Positions 14,202 to 22,931 of a stretch of 32,483 bases of DNA are shown here, in pieces. A program made the position numbers and the translations under genes. Under the pieces are notes generated by a model. That model made no database searches. It was not told where the DNA came from and was given only the letters and a program-made list of their open reading frames with translations. Source of the stretch: an uncultured Ruminococcus sp. (GTDB taxonomy: Bacteria; Bacillota; Clostridia; Oscillospirales; Acutalibacteraceae); the NCBI GenBank assembly GCA_902767845.1, contig CACXIV010000015.1:1-32483 (forward strand), written 5' to 3'. How positions within the stretch are numbered: position 1 is the first letter of the stretch; each line of letters begins with the position of its first letter.

Positions 14202-14399
14202 ATGCCTAAAATCAAAACTCACAGCGGTGCAAAAAAGCGCTTTAAACTTTCCAAGAACGGAAAGGTTATTCGTGCTCACGCTAACAAAAGCCATATCTTG
14301 AACAAAAAGACAAGAAAGCGTAAAAGAGGTTTGCGTCAGACAACTGTTGCTGACAGAACAAACACACCGCAGATTAAGCGCCTTATTCCTTATAAATAA
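14202..14399 (+). CDS. rpmI: 50S ribosomal protein L35
   Basis: 65 residues, highly basic. It has the standard L35 opening MPKIKTHSGAKKRFKLSKNGK and the KRKRGLRQ region, ending IKRLIPYK. It follows AGGGAGG by 6 bases and sits 23 bases after infC, the universal infC-rpmI-rplT order. Confidence 0.97.
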   Translation: MPKIKTHSGAKKRFKLSKNGKVIRAHANKSHILNKKTRKRKRGLRQTTVADRTNTPQIKRLIPYK

Positions 14400-14446
14400 T
14401 CGGTAACGCTTAATCCTTAAATTCAAAATATCGGAGGTAATATATA

Positions 14447-14797
14447 ATGGCACGAGTAAAAGGTGCGATGATGACTCGCAAGAGAAGAAAAAAAGTATTA
14501 AAGCTTGCCAAGGGTTACTGGGGTGCGAAATCCAAGCACTTTAAGATGGCCAAACAGGCCGTAATGAAATCCGGCAATTACGCATATATCGGCCGTAAGC
14601 AGAGAAAGAGAGATTTCCGTCGTCTTTGGATCACTCGTATCTCCGCTGCCTGCAAGGCTAACGGCACAAACTATTCAACATTCATGAACGGTCTCAAGAA
14701 GGCCGGCGTCACTCTTAACCGTAAGATGCTTTCTGAAATCGCTATTTCAGATCCCGCTGCTTTTACAGCGCTTGTTGAACAGGCAAAAAATGCTTAA
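14447..14797 (+). CDS. rplT: 50S ribosomal protein L20
   Basis: 116 residues, full length. It opens [26 protein letters not shown] and carries the [13 protein letters not shown] rRNA-binding segment and [16 protein letters not shown] precedes the ATG by 10 bases. L20 is needed for early 50S assembly and, in Firmicutes, represses this operon through its leader, for which a matching attenuator is visible upstream. Confidence 0.97.
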   Translation: MARVKGAMMTRKRRKKVLKLAKGYWGAKSKHFKMAKQAVMKSGNYAYIGRKQRKRDFRRLWITRISAACKANGTNYSTFMNGLKKAGVTLNRKMLSEIAISDPAAFTALVEQAKNA

Positions 14798-14813
14798 TAA
14801 TTGAAAACGTATG

Positions 14814-14840
14814 AGCGTTTGGGACTCCCAAACGCTTTTA
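14814..14840 (+). terminator. intrinsic terminator after rplT
   Basis: AGCGTTTGGG (14814-14823) and CCCAAACGCT (14827-14836) form a perfect 10-bp stem with a 3-base loop, followed by TTTTA. The T-run is short, so some read-through into the methyltransferase gene is likely, and no strong promoter is visible between them. Confidence 0.7.
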
Positions 14841-14859
14841 CTGTATTACGGAGAGTTTT

Positions 14860-15642
14860 ATGATCACACTGTCAAGCAGAGATAATATCAATATCAAAAA
14901 TGCCATAAAGCTTAAAAACAGCGCTAAATTCAGGCGCAAAACCGGTCTTTTTATCGCCGAGGGACTTCGCGTTTGCTATGACGCGCTGCTCAGCGGCGCC
15001 GGGATAGACAGCGTTTTTGTCACCGGTGACGCGCTTTCAAGGCACCCCGGTAAAATCGAGGAATTATGCGAAGCAGCCGACAGATCGTTTGTCGTGACGG
15101 ATGATATTTTCAGTCAGATAAGCGACACTCAGACCCCTCAGGGAGTGCTTTGCGTAATAAAAACACTTGACAAAGTCACTGAGTTTGATAAAATAAAGAA
15201 TGGCGGAAAATTCCTTGCGCTTGAAAACATGCAGGATCCCAACAATCTCGGCACGGTCTTGAGGACAGCCGAGGCGTTCGGCGTTTCGGGAGTTATTTTG
15301 TCCGCCGACTGCTGCGATATCTACAATCCCAAGGTGGTTCGCGGCAGCATGGGCGCGGTATTCAGGCTGCCGTTCATTGTCGCCGAGGATATCCCCGAGT
15401 TCTTGCGGAACAATCCCCGGCTCACCTCATACGCCGCCGTTGTAGGCGGCAGCGCCGAAAAGCTGACCGATATTCGGTTTGACGACTGCTCGGTCGCGGT
15501 GATCGGCAACGAGGGCAACGGCCTGACAGTAAAGACGATCTGCGCCTGCGATCATAAAATTACTATTCCTATGCGCGGAAGAGCGGAGTCGCTCAATGCC
15601 TCGGCAGCCGCGTCGATCATTATTTGGGAAATGATAAAATGA
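14860..15642 (+). CDS. TrmH/SpoU-family rRNA (2'-O) methyltransferase
   Basis: 260 residues. An N-terminal substrate-binding domain (1-100, RRKTGLFIAEGLRVCYDAL) is followed by the SpoU trefoil-knot domain. Motif 1 is ENMQDPNNLGTVLRTAEAFG, motif 2 includes VVRGSMGAVFRLP, and motif 3 is VIGNEGNGL with IPMRGRAESLNASAAASI. It methylates a ribose 2'-OH using S-adenosylmethionine, probably in 23S rRNA, and resembles the RlmB/YsgA group usually found after rplT in Firmicutes. The exact nucleotide is unknown. ACGGAGAG precedes the ATG. Its stop overlaps the dprA start. Confidence 0.92.
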   Translation: MITLSSRDNINIKNAIKLKNSAKFRRKTGLFIAEGLRVCYDALLSGAGIDSVFVTGDALSRHPGKIEELCEAADRSFVVTDDIFSQISDTQTPQGVLCVIKTLDKVTEFDKIKNGGKFLALENMQDPNNLGTVLRTAEAFGVSGVILSADCCDIYNPKVVRGSMGAVFRLPFIVAEDIPEFLRNNPRLTSYAAVVGGSAEKLTDIRFDDCSVAVIGNEGNGLTVKTICACDHKITIPMRGRAESLNASAAASIIIWEMIK

Positions 15643-16847
15643 TTTCTTCAAACGCCCGTTTCTGGATATGGATCACAATCGTACTCGGATATAATAACAA
15701 TAAGATCAACCGCCTTTACGAGCTTTATCCCGACATCGCCGAGTTTTGTGCCGGCGGTGAAAGGGAGCGCCGCTTTTGCGGTATTTTCACCCCGGCGGAG
15801 CTTGAAAAGTTCAGGAATATCAAAATTCACGAGGCGGACAGGATCATGCTGCGCTGCGAACAGCTCGGATATTCGATCATAAGCATTGACGATCCGCTTT
15901 ATCCCGACTGCCTGCGCAATATTTACGCTTCTCCGGCTGTGCTGTATGTAAGCGGAAAGCTGCCCGATATCGACAATATTTTGTCTGTCGGTATTGTCGG
16001 CACACGCAGGGCGTCGGACTACGGGACGCGCAACGCCTATAAGTTCGCCTACGCCCTTTCAAAATGCGGAGTTATCACCGTGAGCGGCGGCGCGCTCGGA
16101 GTTGACTGCGCCTCTCACCGCGGCTCGCTCGCGGCAAAGGGCGTTACCGTCTGCGTTCTCGGCTGCGGTATCAATTATGATTATCTGCCGCAAAACAAGG
16201 ATATGCGCGACTCCATAACAAAGGACGGCGCCGTTATCTCGGAGTATCCGCCCGATACTCCTCCGCTCGGCTATCAGTTTCCCGCGCGAAACAGGCTGAT
16301 CGCCGCATTGTCAGACGGTGTTCTGATCATTGAGTCGGGCATAAAGAGCGGTTCGCTTATCACGGCGAATTACGCGCTTGAAATGGGAAAGGAGCTTTTT
16401 GCCCTGCTCGGCAACAACAGCCCTCAAAACGAGGGCTCTAACGCCAGGATCAAAGAGGGCACGGCTGTTCCCGTTACGGATTTTATGGATATTTTGGTCG
16501 CCTTTGACAACAGATATTACGATACTGAGGTCAGGGACATAGATAATATCAGCCTCGCGGATATCGAGGCTATCCCGGTAAAGGGCGGAAAGCCGTCAAA
16601 AACTTTGCCGGAGAAAACGAGGCAGGCTGAGCCTGAGCCCGCTCCGGAGCCCGTACATAAACGGGACTTAAAGCTAAAGGGCGATCTTAAAAAGGTATAT
16701 GAGGATTTATCTGCCGAACCGGTGCACATCGACGCGATCGCGGCAAGGCTTATGCTTCCCGTGTTCAGGGTCTCGGTAGCTCTGACCCAGCTCCAGATAA
16801 TGGGGCTCGTCGGCGTTGAGCCCGGCAGAAAATTTTTTCTTAAATAA
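15639..16847 (+). CDS. dprA: DNA-processing protein DprA
   Basis: 402 residues from ATG 15639, which overlaps the previous stop by 4 bases; an in-frame TTG at 15624 is a poorer choice. DprA loads RecA onto incoming single-stranded DNA during transformation. Layout: a helical N-terminus; the Rossmann-like core with VGIVGTRRASDYG, SGGALGVDCASHRGSL, FPARNRLIAALSDGVLIIESG and SGSLITANYALEMGKEL; a linker rich in Pro/Glu; and a C-terminal winged-helix domain (about 340-402, VHIDAIAARLMLPV). DprA also persists in many bacteria with no known competence, so this alone does not show natural transformation. Confidence 0.93.
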   Translation: MISSNARFWIWITIVLGYNNNKINRLYELYPDIAEFCAGGERERRFCGIFTPAELEKFRNIKIHEADRIMLRCEQLGYSIISIDDPLYPDCLRNIYASPAVLYVSGKLPDIDNILSVGIVGTRRASDYGTRNAYKFAYALSKCGVITVSGGALGVDCASHRGSLAAKGVTVCVLGCGINYDYLPQNKDMRDSITKDGAVISEYPPDTPPLGYQFPARNRLIAALSDGVLIIESGIKSGSLITANYALEMGKELFALLGNNSPQNEGSNARIKEGTAVPVTDFMDILVAFDNRYYDTEVRDIDNISLADIEAIPVKGGKPSKTLPEKTRQAEPEPAPEPVHKRDLKLKGDLKKVYEDLSAEPVHIDAIAARLMLPVFRVSVALTQLQIMGLVGVEPGRKFFLK

Positions 16848-16861
16848 TCAGGAGGAAAATA

Positions 16862-18952
16862 ATGTCAGATTTGGTAATTGTGGAGTCACCCGCCAAAGCA
16901 AAGACTATAAAGAAGTATCTCGGCAAGGATTACGAGGTCGTTGCCTCAATGGGACATGTCAGAGACCTGCCCAAGGCAAGACTGAGCGTTGACATCAAAA
17001 ACAACTTCGCGCCGAAATACGATATAATAAAGGGCAAGGAAAAGCTCGTCAAGGAGCTCAAAGCCCTCGCCGATAAAAGCGACAGCGTCTATCTCGCGAC
17101 CGACCCCGACCGCGAGGGAGAGGCTATTTCGTGGCATCTGGCGTACATCCTCGGACTTCCCGAGGACTACTGCCGCCGCGTTGAGTTCAACGAGATCACT
17201 AAAACCGGCGTTCAGAACGGAATGTCAAATCCCCGTTCCATCAATACCGACCTTGTCAACGCCCAGCAGGCGAGGAGGATCCTCGACCGTCTTGTGGGCT
17301 ACAAGCTCAGCCCGTTTATATCTCAAAAGATCCGCAGGGGTCTTTCCGCGGGACGCGTCCAGTCGGTAGCGCTCAGGATCATTGTCGACAGGGAGAATGA
17401 GATCAGAAAGTTCAAGCCCGAAGAATACTGGACTGTCGACGCTAAGTTCATCCCCAAGGGCAGCAGAAAATCCTTCTCCGCGACCCTGTATTCTGATAAA
17501 AACGGCAAGCTAAAGATCCAAAACGCCGAGCAGGCGGATAAGATCGAGGCCGATTTGGAGGGCGCTCAGTACGTTGTTACAAAGGTCAAGCACGGCACCC
17601 GAAAAAAATCTCCGGCTCCGCCATTCATCACCTCAACCTTGCAGCAGGAGGCGTCGCGCAAGCTCGGCTTCCAGTCAAGGCGCACCATGAAGGTAGCGCA
17701 GGAGCTCTACGAGGGCGTCGATATCGAAGGTATGGGCGCAACGGGTCTTATCACCTATATGAGAACCGACTCGCTGAGGATCTCCAACGTAGCTATCGCC
17801 GAGGTCACTAAGTATATCGAGCAGGCTTACGGCAGCGATTATCTGCCCGACAAGCCCCGATTCTTCAAATCGCGCAAGAACGCTCAGGACGGCCACGAGG
17901 CGATCAGACCCTCAATGCCGAGTCTTGAGCCGGATAAAATAAAATCAAGCCTCACCTCAGACCAGTACAAGCTGTACAAGCTTATCTGGAGCCGCTTTAC
18001 CGCCTCGCAGATGGCGGAGTGCGTTCAGAAAACCACTCAGGCGGATATCGAGGCGAACGGCTACACCTTCAAGGCTTCCGGATATTATGTTTCTTTCCCG
18101 GGCTTTACCGCCCTTTATGTAGAGGGCAAGGACGAGGCGGAGGAGAAATCCTCTCAGCTTCCCGAGCTCGAAAAGGATATGCCGGTAAGGCTCAAAGAGC
18201 TCAAAAAGAATCAGCACTTCACCCAGCCGCCGGCGCGCTATACCGAGGCCTCGCTGATCAAAACGCTCGAGGAGTACGGTATCGGCAGACCTTCAACCTA
18301 CGCCGCGACCATCACTACCCTGACAAGCCGCGAGTATGTCAAGCGCGAGGCAAAGACGCTCGTGCCCACTGAGCTGGGAGAGGTCATCACAAAGCTGATG
18401 AAGGAGAGGTTCCCGAATATAGTCAACGTCAAGTTTACCGCCCAGATGGAGGAGGAGCTTGACAGCGTAGAAAGCGGAGACGTCCGTTGGGATGAGCTCC
18501 TCGCGGAGTTCTATTCGGACTTTGAGCAGACCCTAAAGGACGCTAAGTCCGACATGGAGGGCGTTAAGCTAAAGCTCAAGGAGGACGAAACCGATATCGT
18601 CTGCGAAAAATGCGGACGTAAAATGGTAGTCAAGGTCGGCAGATACGGCAAGTTCATCGCTTGTCCCGGATATCCCGACTGCAAGAATATTAAGAAATTC
18701 GTAGAAAAAACAGGTACCGTTTGTCCCAAGTGCGGCGGAGATATAATTGTAAAGCACACCAAGTCCAAGAGGGTGTTCTACGGCTGCTCAAATTATCCTC
18801 AGTGTGATTTTGTAAGCTGGAACGAGCCCACCAACGAGAGGTGTCCGCAGTGCGGAGAGGTGCTCTACAAGAAGAAGGGCAAAAAGCCCGTGCTGTTCTG
18901 CGCCAAAGAGGGCTGCGGCTATACCCGGTCACAGAAAACGGAAGATAAGTAA
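16862..18952 (+). CDS. topA: DNA topoisomerase I
   Basis: 696 residues with AGGAGG 6 bases before the ATG. Type IA topoisomerase relaxing negative supercoils. The TOPRIM domain opens LVIVESPAKAKTIKKYL and includes DPDREGE. The active-site tyrosine is Y299 in GLITYMRTDS. FNEITKTG and RRGLSAGRVQSVALR are further family motifs. The C-terminus has three cysteine-based zinc modules (CEKCGRK...CPGYPDC, CPKCGGD...CSNYPQC, CPQCGEV...CAKEGC). The length and domain set are normal for Firmicutes. The stop shares one base with the trmFO start. Confidence 0.97.
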   Translation: MSDLVIVESPAKAKTIKKYLGKDYEVVASMGHVRDLPKARLSVDIKNNFAPKYDIIKGKEKLVKELKALADKSDSVYLATDPDREGEAISWHLAYILGLPEDYCRRVEFNEITKTGVQNGMSNPRSINTDLVNAQQARRILDRLVGYKLSPFISQKIRRGLSAGRVQSVALRIIVDRENEIRKFKPEEYWTVDAKFIPKGSRKSFSATLYSDKNGKLKIQNAEQADKIEADLEGAQYVVTKVKHGTRKKSPAPPFITSTLQQEASRKLGFQSRRTMKVAQELYEGVDIEGMGATGLITYMRTDSLRISNVAIAEVTKYIEQAYGSDYLPDKPRFFKSRKNAQDGHEAIRPSMPSLEPDKIKSSLTSDQYKLYKLIWSRFTASQMAECVQKTTQADIEANGYTFKASGYYVSFPGFTALYVEGKDEAEEKSSQLPELEKDMPVRLKELKKNQHFTQPPARYTEASLIKTLEEYGIGRPSTYAATITTLTSREYVKREAKTLVPTELGEVITKLMKERFPNIVNVKFTAQMEEELDSVESGDVRWDELLAEFYSDFEQTLKDAKSDMEGVKLKLKEDETDIVCEKCGRKMVVKVGRYGKFIACPGYPDCKNIKKFVEKTGTVCPKCGGDIIVKHTKSKRVFYGCSNYPQCDFVSWNEPTNERCPQCGEVLYKKKGKKPVLFCAKEGCGYTRSQKTEDK

Positions 18953-20283
18953 TGTATATAAATGTTATCGGCGCGGGTCTCGCCGGGTGCGAGGCGGCTT
19001 TGCAGATCGCCAAGCGCGGCATAGAAGTCCGTCTTTACGAGATGAAGCCCCGGAAAAAAACTCCCGCGCATAAATCCGACCTGTTCGGCGAGCTTGTCTG
19101 TTCCAACTCCCTAAAGGCTATGCGGCTCGAAAGCGCCGCCGGCTTGTTGAAGGAGGAAATGAGGGTACTCGATTCCTTTTTGATCAAGTGCGCCGACCTC
19201 TGCGCGGTACCCGCGGGAGGAGCGCTCGCTGTCGACAGGGAGAAGTTCGCGCGGCTTGTTACGGACGGAATAAACGCCGAACCGAATATTAAAGTAATAA
19301 ACGAAGAACTGACGAGGATACCCGACGACGGTATAACGATAATCGCAACGGGACCGCTCACGTCCGATCCGCTCGCCGAGGATATCGAAAGGCGGTTCGG
19401 AGGCTCGCTGTCTTTCTTTGACGCGGCGGCTCCTATCGTGACCGCGGAGAGCGTCGATCCCGAATACTCCTTTACCGCCTCGCGCTATGACCGCGGCGGA
19501 GATGACGATTACATCAATTGTCCGATGAACAAGGAGGAGTACGAGCGGTTCTACAATGCCTTGCTGTCGGCGGAGCGCGCGCCGCTTCACGACTTCGACG
19601 TAAACAACCCCAAGGTCTACGAGGGCTGCATGCCCGTTGAGGTTATGGCTCAGCGCGGCGAGGGCACGCTCAGGTTCGGACCGATGAAGCCCGTCGGCCT
19701 TGTCGATCCCAAAACGGGTCACAGACCGTGGGCGGTATTACAGCTCAGAAAAGAAAATTCCGCCGGTACTATGTACAACCTCGTGGGCTTTCAGACCAAT
19801 CTGAAATTCCCCGAGCAAAAGCGGGTTTTCTCAATGATACCTGCCCTGCACAGGGCTGAATTTGTCCGTTACGGCGTAATGCACCGCAACACGTTCATCT
19901 GCTCGCCCAAGGTGCTCGATTCTGATTTTTCCGTAAAAGAAAATAAAAACCTTTTCTTCGCGGGTCAGATCACCGGGGTGGAGGGCTATATGGAGAGCGC
20001 TGCTTCAGGGATCATGGCAGGCATAAACGCGTGCCGGGTACTGAGCGGCAAGCCTACCCTGATTTTGCCGCCCGATACCATGATCGGCGCGTTGTCGGCT
20101 TATATCGCCGACGCCACCGTTAAAAAATTTCAGCCGATGGGCGCCAACTTCGGAGTCCTGCCGGAGCTTGAAAACAGACCGAGAGATAAAAAAGAGAGGG
20201 GAGCCGCGTATTCCGCTCGCGCGCTTGAATCGCTTAATAACTATTTAGAGAGTATTGGTGACTTATATGAAAATTATTGTTGA
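18952..20283 (+). CDS. trmFO: methylenetetrahydrofolate-tRNA-(uracil-54-C5)-methyltransferase TrmFO
   Basis: 443 residues. FAD- and folate-dependent enzyme making ribothymidine at position 54 of tRNAs in most Gram-positive bacteria. Visible are the dinucleotide fold INVIGAGLAGCEAALQIA at the start, SDLFGELVCSNSLKA, the cysteine-bearing INCPMNKEEY region, KFPEQKRVFSMIP and the C-terminal FAGQITGVEGYMESAASG. Start ATG overlaps the topA stop (TAATG). The topA-trmFO order is typical. Confidence 0.96.
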   Translation: MYINVIGAGLAGCEAALQIAKRGIEVRLYEMKPRKKTPAHKSDLFGELVCSNSLKAMRLESAAGLLKEEMRVLDSFLIKCADLCAVPAGGALAVDREKFARLVTDGINAEPNIKVINEELTRIPDDGITIIATGPLTSDPLAEDIERRFGGSLSFFDAAAPIVTAESVDPEYSFTASRYDRGGDDDYINCPMNKEEYERFYNALLSAERAPLHDFDVNNPKVYEGCMPVEVMAQRGEGTLRFGPMKPVGLVDPKTGHRPWAVLQLRKENSAGTMYNLVGFQTNLKFPEQKRVFSMIPALHRAEFVRYGVMHRNTFICSPKVLDSDFSVKENKNLFFAGQITGVEGYMESAASGIMAGINACRVLSGKPTLILPPDTMIGALSAYIADATVKKFQPMGANFGVLPELENRPRDKKERGAAYSARALESLNNYLESIGDLYENYC

Positions 20284-21247
20284 CGCGTTCGGCGGCGATA
20301 ACGCTCCGCTAGAAATCATCAAAGGCTGCGCTTTGTCCGTAGAGGAGCTCGGCGCGAATATCATTCTGACGGGTAACGAAAAGATCATCCGCGAGACCGC
20401 CGAGAAAAACGGAATTTCACTGAATAATATCGAGATCGAGGACTGCAACGAAGTCATTACTATGGACGACAAGGCGGACGCCGTCCTCAAGACCAAAAAA
20501 GACAGCTCGATGGCGGTCGGTTTCAGACTGCTTAACGAGGGCAGAGGCGACGCCTTTATCAGCGCCGGCAACAGCGGCGCGCTGTGCATGGGCGCGACCC
20601 TTGCCGTCAGGAGGATCAGGGGAATCAAGCGCCCGGCGTTCGCTCCGGTGCTTCCGTCCGAATCGGGCTTTTTCATGCTGCTCGACGGCGGCGCCAATAT
20701 CGACTGCCGTCCCGAAATGCTGTACCAGTTCGCGCTTATGGGCTCCATATATATGGAAAAGGTTATGAAGGTAAGCTCACCGCGGGTCGCTCTCGCCAAT
20801 GTCGGCACCGAGGAGCACAAGGGCAACGAGCTTTATCAGGATACCTATAAGCTCCTCAGTGAAAGCAAGCTCAATTTTGTCGGCAACGTAGAGGGCAGAG
20901 ATATCCCCAAGGGCGTTTGCGACGTCGTTGTGTGCGACGGCTTTACCGGCAACCTCATCCTCAAAACCTACGAGGGCGTGGCTATCACCCTTATGAAGAA
21001 GATGAAGCATATGTTTGCCGACAGCACAAAGGGAAAGCTTGCCGCGGCTCTTGTTATGAAGGATCTAAAGGAGCTCAAGACCAAGTTCAACTACAACGCC
21101 TACGGCGGTGCGCCGATTTTGGGAGCTTCAAAGCCCGTATTCAAGGCTCACGGCGACTCAAAGGCAGTTACCCTTAAAAACGCCGTAAAGCTTTCCATGG
21201 ATTATGTAGAGGCCGAGGCGATAAAGGAAATATCATCCTCGCTTTAA
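20267..21247 (+). CDS. plsX: phosphate acyltransferase PlsX
   Basis: 326 residues from ATG 20267, inside the end of trmFO (17-base overlap); in-frame TTG 20255 is a less likely start. It converts acyl-ACP to acyl-phosphate for the PlsX/PlsY route to phosphatidic acid and associates peripherally with the membrane. Motifs: IIVDAFGGDNAPLEIIKG, FISAGNSGALCMGA, PAFAPVLPS, LANVGTEEHKGN, CDVVVCDGFTGNLILK, and GGAPILG near the end. In many Firmicutes acpP follows plsX. Here rnc follows directly after 15 bases. Confidence 0.95.
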   Translation: MKIIVDAFGGDNAPLEIIKGCALSVEELGANIILTGNEKIIRETAEKNGISLNNIEIEDCNEVITMDDKADAVLKTKKDSSMAVGFRLLNEGRGDAFISAGNSGALCMGATLAVRRIRGIKRPAFAPVLPSESGFFMLLDGGANIDCRPEMLYQFALMGSIYMEKVMKVSSPRVALANVGTEEHKGNELYQDTYKLLSESKLNFVGNVEGRDIPKGVCDVVVCDGFTGNLILKTYEGVAITLMKKMKHMFADSTKGKLAAALVMKDLKELKTKFNYNAYGGAPILGASKPVFKAHGDSKAVTLKNAVKLSMDYVEAEAIKEISSSL

Positions 21248-21262
21248 ATTGGAGATACAGTT

Positions 21263-21940
21263 ATGACAGAATTAGAAGCAAAAATCGGATACCGCTTCCG
21301 CAATATCGAGCTTATGAACGAGGCGCTGACCCATTCATCCTACGCCAACGAGCATAAGGCTCAGCATGTTAAGTACAACGAACGCCTCGAGTTTTTGGGC
21401 GACGCTGTGCTGTCTATCGTCGTAAGCGATTATATATTCAAAAACTGCCCCGATATGCCCGAGGGAGGACTGACTAAGCTCCGCGCCTCGCTTGTATGCG
21501 AAAAATCGCTTTTCGAGTTCGCCAAGCAGATCGACCTCGGAAAGTACCTTGTGCTCAGCAAGGGCGAGCGCAATAACGGCGGAGCCGAGAGACCGTCAAT
21601 CCTTTCCGACGCTTTCGAGGCGCTTATTGCCGCGATCTATATCGACGGCGGCATCCAGCCGGCGTCAATGCACATTCTGAGCTTTGTTATCCCCGCGATC
21701 AAAAATCAGAAGAAGCAGCGCGTCAAGGATTACAAAACGACTCTGCAGGAGATCGTCCAGCAGAATCCCGGCGAAAAGCTGCAGTACGTTCTTGTCGACG
21801 AGAGCGGTCCCGATCACAACAAGCACTTTGTTGTGGAGGTGCACCTAAACAGCAACGTAATCGGCAAGGGCGGCGGACGCAGCAAAAAAGAGGCTGAACA
21901 GCAGGCGGCAAGGGAAGCCTTGGAGCTGATGGGCTATTAA
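21263..21940 (+). CDS. rnc: ribonuclease III
   Basis: 225 residues. Endonuclease for double-stranded RNA used in rRNA processing. The RNase III domain holds the signature NERLEFLGDAVLSIVVS (about 39-55) and the second acidic patch LSDAFEALIAAIYIDGG. A double-stranded RNA-binding domain follows (about 155-225, YKTTLQEIVQQNPG...GGGRSKKEAEQQAAREAL). TTGGAG precedes the ATG. Its TAA overlaps the apparent ATT start of the following radical SAM gene. Confidence 0.96.
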   Translation: MTELEAKIGYRFRNIELMNEALTHSSYANEHKAQHVKYNERLEFLGDAVLSIVVSDYIFKNCPDMPEGGLTKLRASLVCEKSLFEFAKQIDLGKYLVLSKGERNNGGAERPSILSDAFEALIAAIYIDGGIQPASMHILSFVIPAIKNQKKQRVKDYKTTLQEIVQQNPGEKLQYVLVDESGPDHNKHFVVEVHLNSNVIGKGGGRSKKEAEQQAAREALELMGY

Positions 21941-22931
21941 ACACGCTAATATTTCTTTCTTTATTCCGCACAACGGCTGTCCGCATATGTGTAGCTTTTG
22001 CAATCAAAGGAGCATAACCGGTCAGGCGTATCAGCCTAACGCGCGCGATATCGCCGACACCCTTTCAAAAGCGGCAGATGATTTGGGCTGCAAAGCTGAG
22101 AACACCGAGATCGCTTTTTTCGGAGGCAGCTTTACGGCTATCGACAGGGATTATATGCTGGAGCTGCTCGGAGCGGCGAAGCCGTATGTCGGAAGGTTCT
22201 CGGGGATAAGGATATCGACCCGTCCCGACTGTATCGACGACGAGGTGCTTTCTCTGCTTAAAGAGCACGGCGTTACCTCGATCGAGCTCGGCGCGCAGTC
22301 TATGGATAATTCCGTATTAGAATTAAACAACCGCGGACACAGCGCGGAGGACGTTATAAGCGCTTCAAAGCTTATCAAGTCTTACAGCTTTTCGCTCGGA
22401 CTTCAGATGATGACAGGGCTCTACGGCTCTGATTTTGACAAGGATATCAAAACCGCGGAGGCTTTTATCGCGTTAAAGCCTGATACCGTGCGCATTTATC
22501 CGACTGTCATAATGAAGGGTACCGCGCTCGCCGATCACTATGCCTCGGGAATGTATATCCCGTACACGCTTGAAAAGAGCGTTGCTCTCTGCTCAAGGCT
22601 GATCGTGATGTTTGAGCGTGAGAACATAAGGATAATCAGGCTCGGGCTGCATTATTCTGACAGCCTTGTAAAAGACAGCCTCGGCGGAAACTATCATCCC
22701 GCCTTCAAGGAGCTTTGCGAGTCCGAGATATTTTATAATTCTTTTATAGAATCAACAAAAAATATATCGTCAAAAAAACTTGATGTTTATATAAATCAAA
22801 AGTCGCTGTCAAAGTTTTTGGGACAAAAAAAGTCTAACCTAAAAAGGCTGAACGAGCTGGGTTACGACATCACCGTGGATTTTGACAACGACCTTTCAAA
22901 GTATGAGTTAAAAATAGGGGAAATAAGATGA
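21936..22931 (+). CDS. Elp3-like radical SAM protein, apparent ATT start
   Basis: 331 residues if started at ATT 21936. The 4Fe-4S radical SAM motif is NGCPHMCSFCNQ (C-x3-C-x2-C), followed by FFGGSFTAI and a SAM-binding region (ISTRPDCIDDEVL, VTSIELGAQSMDN). The family is related to the radical SAM part of Elp3 but lacks the acetyltransferase domain. The first ATG in frame (21987) falls between the first and second cluster cysteines and would destroy the site. Upstream to the in-frame stop at 21927 there is no ATG, GTG or TTG. ATT 21936, 10 bases after GGAG and followed by the family-typical KHANISFFIPHNGC, is the best start. The stop overlaps smc by 4 bases. Substrate unknown. Confidence 0.85.
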   Translation: MKHANISFFIPHNGCPHMCSFCNQRSITGQAYQPNARDIADTLSKAADDLGCKAENTEIAFFGGSFTAIDRDYMLELLGAAKPYVGRFSGIRISTRPDCIDDEVLSLLKEHGVTSIELGAQSMDNSVLELNNRGHSAEDVISASKLIKSYSFSLGLQMMTGLYGSDFDKDIKTAEAFIALKPDTVRIYPTVIMKGTALADHYASGMYIPYTLEKSVALCSRLIVMFERENIRIIRLGLHYSDSLVKDSLGGNYHPAFKELCESEIFYNSFIESTKNISSKKLDVYINQKSLSKFLGQKKSNLKRLNELGYDITVDFDNDLSKYELKIGEIR

